From contig NZ_JAJAGO010000012.1 in assembly GCF_025165795.1 (NCBI RefSeq), positions 62,001 to 126,000 of the forward strand: a DNA stretch of 64,000 nt, written 5' to 3'. Made by a program: the position numbers and the translations under genes. Below are positions 60,155-64,000 of the stretch, in pieces (position 1 is the first letter of the stretch; every line of letters starts with the position of its first letter). Below the pieces are notes generated by a model. It made no database searches. It saw nothing but the letters and a program-made list of their open reading frames with translations, and was not told where the DNA came from. This DNA comes from Streptomyces gossypii (GTDB lineage Bacteria > Actinomycetota > Actinomycetes > Streptomycetales > Streptomycetaceae).

Positions 60155-61981
60155 CTACTCGACGCCGAAGCCCGCGGCCAGGTACTTACGGCCGCTGCCG
60201 CTGGAATCACGCTCCGAGATCAGGTCCGTCTGGAGATACAGCCTGCCGTGCGCGAAGAGTGCGCGGTCCAGCAGCGAGAACGCGACGAAGCCGTCCTCCA
60301 CCTTGCTGCTCCCCAGGGTGAACCACAGGGTCTGCTTGCCCTTCGCGGGCTCCACTCCGACGATCTCACCACCCTCGTCGTAGGTGGGCAGCTTGTAGCC
60401 GATGATGTTGTCACCCTCGACGGTGAGCGGCGTGATGCTGCGCCCCTCGCCCGCGGACGACTTCCACTTGGTCTTGCCGGTCTTCAGGTCGAAGGCCATG
60501 ATCTCGTTCGTCCGGCCGGTGCCGGAGCCGTCCTCGTGCGCCGCTGTCGGCAGGTACAGCGCGTCCTTGCCGACGGCGATGTCCTTGCACGCCTCGGTCT
60601 CGATGTCGCAGTCGACCTCGTACCGGTCACCGAGCGGGATCTTGGCCATCAGCTTGCCCTCGGGCGAGACGGTCATGATGTCCGTGGCCGAGACCTCCCC
60701 GGCTCCCACCACGAGCACCATCGGATCGGTGGAGGCGACGGACAGCGTCTCGACGCCCTTGGGGACCTCGAACTCCTGCTGCTTCTTACCGGTCTTCGGG
60801 TCCAGGGTCTGCACCTTGAACTCGGAGTCCCCGTAGCTGCCGCACTCCACCACCGCGACCAGCTTCTTGCCGCCCGCGTAGCCCTCGTCCCGGCAGTCGC
60901 CCGGCTTCGCCGACCACAACGGCTTGCCACCGGTGATCTTGAAGCCGACGGAGCCGCCGATCCAGGCCGAGGCGACGGTGCCCTGGCTGATCGTCACGTT
61001 CTCCACGCCGCGGGTGTCCGCGCCCGGCATCGTCTCCTGCCAGACCTTCTTGCCCTTGTCCAGATCGATCACGACCATCTGGTTGCAGTCGGCCTTGCTG
61101 GACTTGGTCTCCTGGGTGACGACCGCCGTCTTGTTGTCGTCCGTCTGGTGCCGGGACGCCGCGCAGACCGCACCGTCCAGCGGGATCTTCCACTTCTCCG
61201 TGCCGGACTTGGGGTCGATACCGAGGATGGCGTTGACGGTGCTCTTGGCGAAGATGTCCTCGGTGCCCCACAGCCCGGCGACCGAGGTGAGGTCGTTCAC
61301 CTTCGGGGCGTCCAGGCTGAAGAGCATGCCGCCCTTCGTGCTGCTGGGCTTGCTGCTGCCGCCGTCGCCCTTGTCACCGCTGCCGCCGCTGTCACCGCCC
61401 TCGGTGCCCTGGGAACTTCCCTTGTCGTCGCCCTTGGACTCGTCCTTCTTGTCGTCGCCGCCGTCATCCTTCGTCATGAAGAAGACACCGCCGACCGCGA
61501 TCAGTACGACGGCCACCACGGCCGCGATGATCATGATCATCTTGTTGTTGCCGCCACCGCCCTGGCCGCCGCCGGGGCTGCCCGGCCCCGGCATCATGCC
61601 GGGAGGCGCGGTCGGATACATGCTCGGGTCCTGGCCGTACACCGGCTGGCCCTGCCCGTACTGGCCGGGCTGACCCGGCGCTCCGTACTGCCCCGGCTGA
61701 GTGGGCTGCCCCGACTGCCCGTACGGCGGCGGGGGCGGAGTCGGCGCGCCGAAGCCGCCGGGCGGCGGCGGGGTCGGGGCACCGAAACCGCCACCAGGGG
61801 GCTGGGGCGGCTGCTGCGGGTATCCGTACCCGGCGGGCTGACCGGGCTGGCCGGGCTGGCCGGGCCCCTGCGGGTATCCGTACCCGCCAGGGTTCCCGCC
61901 CGGCGGACCCGGGGGCGGGTCCTGCGGCGCCCCAGGACCGCCCGTCGGCGGCTGACTGGGCGGCGGAGGCGGCTGCGACAT
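60155..61981 (-). CDS. Pro-rich membrane protein with extracellular PQQ-like propeller
   Basis: A 608-residue protein. The first 150 residues are a Pro/Gly/Gln/Tyr-rich cytoplasmic tail (repeats of PGQPGQ, GGFGAPTPPPP, YGYPQ). One transmembrane helix follows (about 147-168, MIMIIAAVVAVVLIAVGGVFFM), then an acidic/Ser/Gly linker and about 390 residues of propeller sequence with D-x-K-T-G-x-x-x-W turns (IDPKSGTEKWKIPLDG, LDPKTGKKQQEF, FDLKTGKTKWKSSAG). It is related in design to the lipoprotein at 4713-6131. It could be an outer sensor or binding scaffold. No kinase domain is present, although such tails and propellers occur on Streptomyces Ser/Thr kinases. Confidence 0.85.
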   Translation of the reverse strand: MSQPPPPPSQPPTGGPGAPQDPPPGPPGGNPGGYGYPQGPGQPGQPGQPAGYGYPQQPPQPPGGGFGAPTPPPPGGFGAPTPPPPPYGQSGQPTQPGQYGAPGQPGQYGQGQPVYGQDPSMYPTAPPGMMPGPGSPGGGQGGGGNNKMIMIIAAVVAVVLIAVGGVFFMTKDDGGDDKKDESKGDDKGSSQGTEGGDSGGSGDKGDGGSSKPSSTKGGMLFSLDAPKVNDLTSVAGLWGTEDIFAKSTVNAILGIDPKSGTEKWKIPLDGAVCAASRHQTDDNKTAVVTQETKSSKADCNQMVVIDLDKGKKVWQETMPGADTRGVENVTISQGTVASAWIGGSVGFKITGGKPLWSAKPGDCRDEGYAGGKKLVAVVECGSYGDSEFKVQTLDPKTGKKQQEFEVPKGVETLSVASTDPMVLVVGAGEVSATDIMTVSPEGKLMAKIPLGDRYEVDCDIETEACKDIAVGKDALYLPTAAHEDGSGTGRTNEIMAFDLKTGKTKWKSSAGEGRSITPLTVEGDNIIGYKLPTYDEGGEIVGVEPAKGKQTLWFTLGSSKVEDGFVAFSLLDRALFAHGRLYLQTDLISERDSSGSGRKYLAAGFGVE

Positions 61982-62166
61982 GACATTCCCTCGTTACAGG
62001 CAGACCGACGCCCGGCGCCGCAAACCCCCGCAGGGGCGGCCGAATCGGGCATATGGCCCGCCAGTTGTAGACTGGCTGGCGGACGTTCTTTCTATCACCG
62101 GACACCAATCAGCCGGTGGCCGGTTCCCGACCCGGGCCCGCCGTCGTTATGAGAATGCAGCCGCGG

Positions 62167-64000
62167 TCAAGCTCCTTCGGCCAACTCCAGCCAGCGAGTC
62201 TCCAGATCGTCACGCTCGGCGACCAACTCCCGCCGCTTGCCGTCCAGCTCGGCGACCCGTGCGAAGTCGGTGGCGTTCTGCGCGATCTCCTCGTGCAGTT
62301 TCGCCTCCTTCTCCCCGATTCGGGCCAGTTGCCGCTCGATGCGCTGGAGTTCCTTCTGCTCGGCACGGGACAGCCCGGCGGCCGCGCCGGCACCCGGCGC
62401 CGACCCCGCTCCAGGCCCGGCCCCGACCCCGGCCGCAGGCTCCGACGCGGCCCCGGCCGCCGGTACGGCCGCCGCTCCCCTGCCGGACGAGGGCCCGGGG
62501 GCCGCCACCGGCGCTGCGGGCACCGAAGCGGCACGCATCCGCGCCCGGCGCTCCAGATACTCGTCCACCCCGCGCGGCAGCATCCGCAGGGCGCCGTCGC
62601 CGAGCAGCGCGAACGCCCGGTCCGTCGTCCGCTCCAGGAAGAAGCGGTCATGCGAGATGACCACCAGCGAACCGGGCCAGCTGTCCAGCACGTCCTCCAG
62701 CTGGGTCAGCGTCTCGATGTCCAGGTCGTTCGTCGGCTCGTCCATGAAGAGCACATTGGGCTCGTCCATCAGCAGCCGCAGGATCTGCAGCCGCCGCCGC
62801 TCACCGCCGGAGAGATCACCGACCGGCGTCCACTGCTTCTCCTTCACGAAGCCGAAGCGCTCGCACAGCTGGGAGGCGGTCATCTCCTTGCCCTTGCCCA
62901 GATCCACCCGCGAGCGCACCTGCTCGACCGCCTCCAGCACCCGCCACTTCGGGTTGAGCTCGACGACCTCCTGGGAGAGATACGCCAGCTTCACCGTCCG
63001 GCCGACCTTGATACGCCCGGCGGCGGGCTGCGTCTCACCCTCGCTGCGCGCGGCCTCGTCCAGCGCACGCAGCAGCGAGGTCTTCCCCGCGCCGTTGACG
63101 CCCACCAGGCCGACACGGTCGCCGGGGCCCAGCTGCCAGGTCAGATGCCGCAGCAGCACCTTGGAGCCCGCCTGGACGGTCACGTCCTCCAGCTCGAAGA
63201 CGGTCTTGCCGAGCCGGGAGTTCGCGAACCGCATCAGCTCGGCGCTGTCCCGGGGCGGCGGCACGTCCGCGATCAGCTCGTTCGCCGCCTCGACACGGAA
63301 GCGGGGCTTGCTGGTGCGGGCCGGAGCGCCGCGGCGCAGCCAGGCCAGCTCCTTGCGCATCAGGTTCTGCCGCTTGCTCTCCTCGGTCGCCGCGATCCGC
63401 TCGCGCTCGGCCCGTGCGAAGACGTAGTCGCTGTAGCCGCCCTCGTACTCGTGCACGGTGCCGCCCTGCACGTCCCACATCCGGGTGCAGACCTGGTCCA
63501 GGAACCAGCGGTCGTGCGTCACGCAGACGAGCGCGGAGCGGCGGTTGCGCAGATGCCCGGCCAGCCAGGCGATGCCCTCGACGTCGAGGTGGTTCGTCGG
63601 CTCGTCGAGGACGATCAGGTCCTGCTCGGAGATCAGCAGCTGTGCGAGGGCGATACGGCGGCGCTCGCCGCCGGAGAGCGGGCCGATCACCGTGTCCATG
63701 CCGTCCGCGAACCCGGGCAGGTCCAGGCCGCCGAACAGGCCGGTCAGCACATCGCGGACCTTCGCGTTCCCAGCCCACTCGTGGTCGGCGAGATCGCCGA
63801 GGACCTCGTGGCGCACGGTCGCGGCCGGGTCCAGCGAGTCGTGCTGGGTGAGCAGGCCCAGCCGCAGCCCGCCCACGTGGGTCACCCGGCCGTCGTCAGC
63901 GGGTTCGTGCTTGGCGAGGATGCGGATCAGGGTGGTCTTGCCGTCCCCGTTACGGCCGACGACACCGATCCGGTCCCCCTCGCTGACGCCGAGGGAGAGA
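62167..64000 (-). CDS. ABC-F family ATPase (5' end cut by window)
   Basis: The frame continues to the window edge, so the start is missing. About 610 residues remain, with two ABC domains and no transmembrane segments. The first Walker A is VVGRNGDGKTTLIRIL at the edge, the signature LSGGERRRIALAQLLI, and Walker B LIVLDEPTNHLDVEG. The second has VGVNGAGKTSLLRAL, DLSGGERRRLQILRLL and VLFMDEPTNDLDIETL. A coiled-coil tail (EKEAKLHEEIAQN, about residues 500-570) and a Pro/Ala-rich spacer follow, the layout of Uup/Ettb-type ABC-F proteins, which rescue stalled or antibiotic-bound ribosomes. Drug specificity cannot be told. Confidence 0.95.
   Translation of the reverse strand, partial: LSLGVSEGDRIGVVGRNGDGKTTLIRILAKHEPADDGRVTHVGGLRLGLLTQHDSLDPAATVRHEVLGDLADHEWAGNAKVRDVLTGLFGGLDLPGFADGMDTVIGPLSGGERRRIALAQLLISEQDLIVLDEPTNHLDVEGIAWLAGHLRNRRSALVCVTHDRWFLDQVCTRMWDVQGGTVHEYEGGYSDYVFARAERERIAATEESKRQNLMRKELAWLRRGAPARTSKPRFRVEAANELIADVPPPRDSAELMRFANSRLGKTVFELEDVTVQAGSKVLLRHLTWQLGPGDRVGLVGVNGAGKTSLLRALDEAARSEGETQPAAGRIKVGRTVKLAYLSQEVVELNPKWRVLEAVEQVRSRVDLGKGKEMTASQLCERFGFVKEKQWTPVGDLSGGERRRLQILRLLMDEPNVLFMDEPTNDLDIETLTQLEDVLDSWPGSLVVISHDRFFLERTTDRAFALLGDGALRMLPRGVDEYLERRARMRAASVPAAPVAAPGPSSGRGAAAVPAAGAASEPAAGVGAGPGAGSAPGAGAAAGLSRAEQKELQRIERQLARIGEKEAKLHEEIAQNATDFARVAELDGKRRELVAERDDLETRWLELAEGA

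Noticed and set aside
60155..61981. Possible Ser/Thr kinase because of the Pro-rich tail, single helix and propeller
   Set aside because: There is no kinase domain: no P-loop, HRD or DFG motif anywhere in the frame.

Overview
The window is chromosomal DNA from a Streptomyces or a very close relative. It is very GC-rich with strong third-position GC bias and uses many GTG starts. It carries Streptomyces-type families (XRE plus DUF397, cellulose-binding-like coiled-coil protein, SUKH genes, GlxA-type AraC regulators, NarL regulators). From memory, the order mfd ... glmU-prs-rplY/ctc-pth ... ppc ... tam/tamR ... galT-galE-galK matches the conserved core region of S. coelicolor around SCO3109-SCO3145.

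Layout. 1-9.2 kb: a partial Rrf2 regulator, the tail of a dead ferredoxin-reductase gene, a methyltransferase, two regulator/membrane-protein operons with visible operators, a PQQ-propeller lipoprotein and a MoxR ATPase plus metallopeptidase/VWA pair. 9.3-17 kb is accessory: a membrane-anchored NB-ARC STAND ATPase with fourteen WD40 blades, an XRE/DUF397 pair, a chain of overlapping tiny genes, a Nudix hydrolase and a membrane glutaredoxin. 17-21.6 kb holds stand-alone regulators with small redox-enzyme operons. 21.5-30.4 kb is mfd, a LysR regulator and a MacB/FtsX-type ABC exporter.

30.8-36.6 kb is a compact block of nucleic-acid-directed toxin domains with SUKH immunity domains: YwqJ deaminase/SUKH-3 as overlapping genes, a WHH nuclease fused to SUKH-1, and a deaminase fused to SUKH-4. 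Two copies of a short MITE-like repeat lie in or beside it; one is inserted at the SUKH-3 stop codon.

36.9-50.5 kb is mostly housekeeping: a DivIVA-like coiled-coil protein, an orphan histidine kinase, tRNA-Gln(UUG), glmU, prs, L25, pth, surface proteins, ppc, and a desaturase with its TetR regulator. 50.5-59.2 kb has tam/tamR, a NarL regulator and the gal operon. The divergent sodium/sugar symporter beside gal is destroyed by an IS200/IS605 element whose tnpB is itself a deletion remnant. 59.2-64 kb has a response regulator lacking its phosphorylation residues, a Pro-rich PQQ-propeller membrane protein and an ABC-F ATPase that runs off the end.

The most interesting parts are the NLR-like WD40 protein (an exact 126-bp tandem duplication shows its sensor is being remodelled) and the toxin-immunity fusion block. 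All functional statements are read from sequence motifs by eye; no database search was possible.
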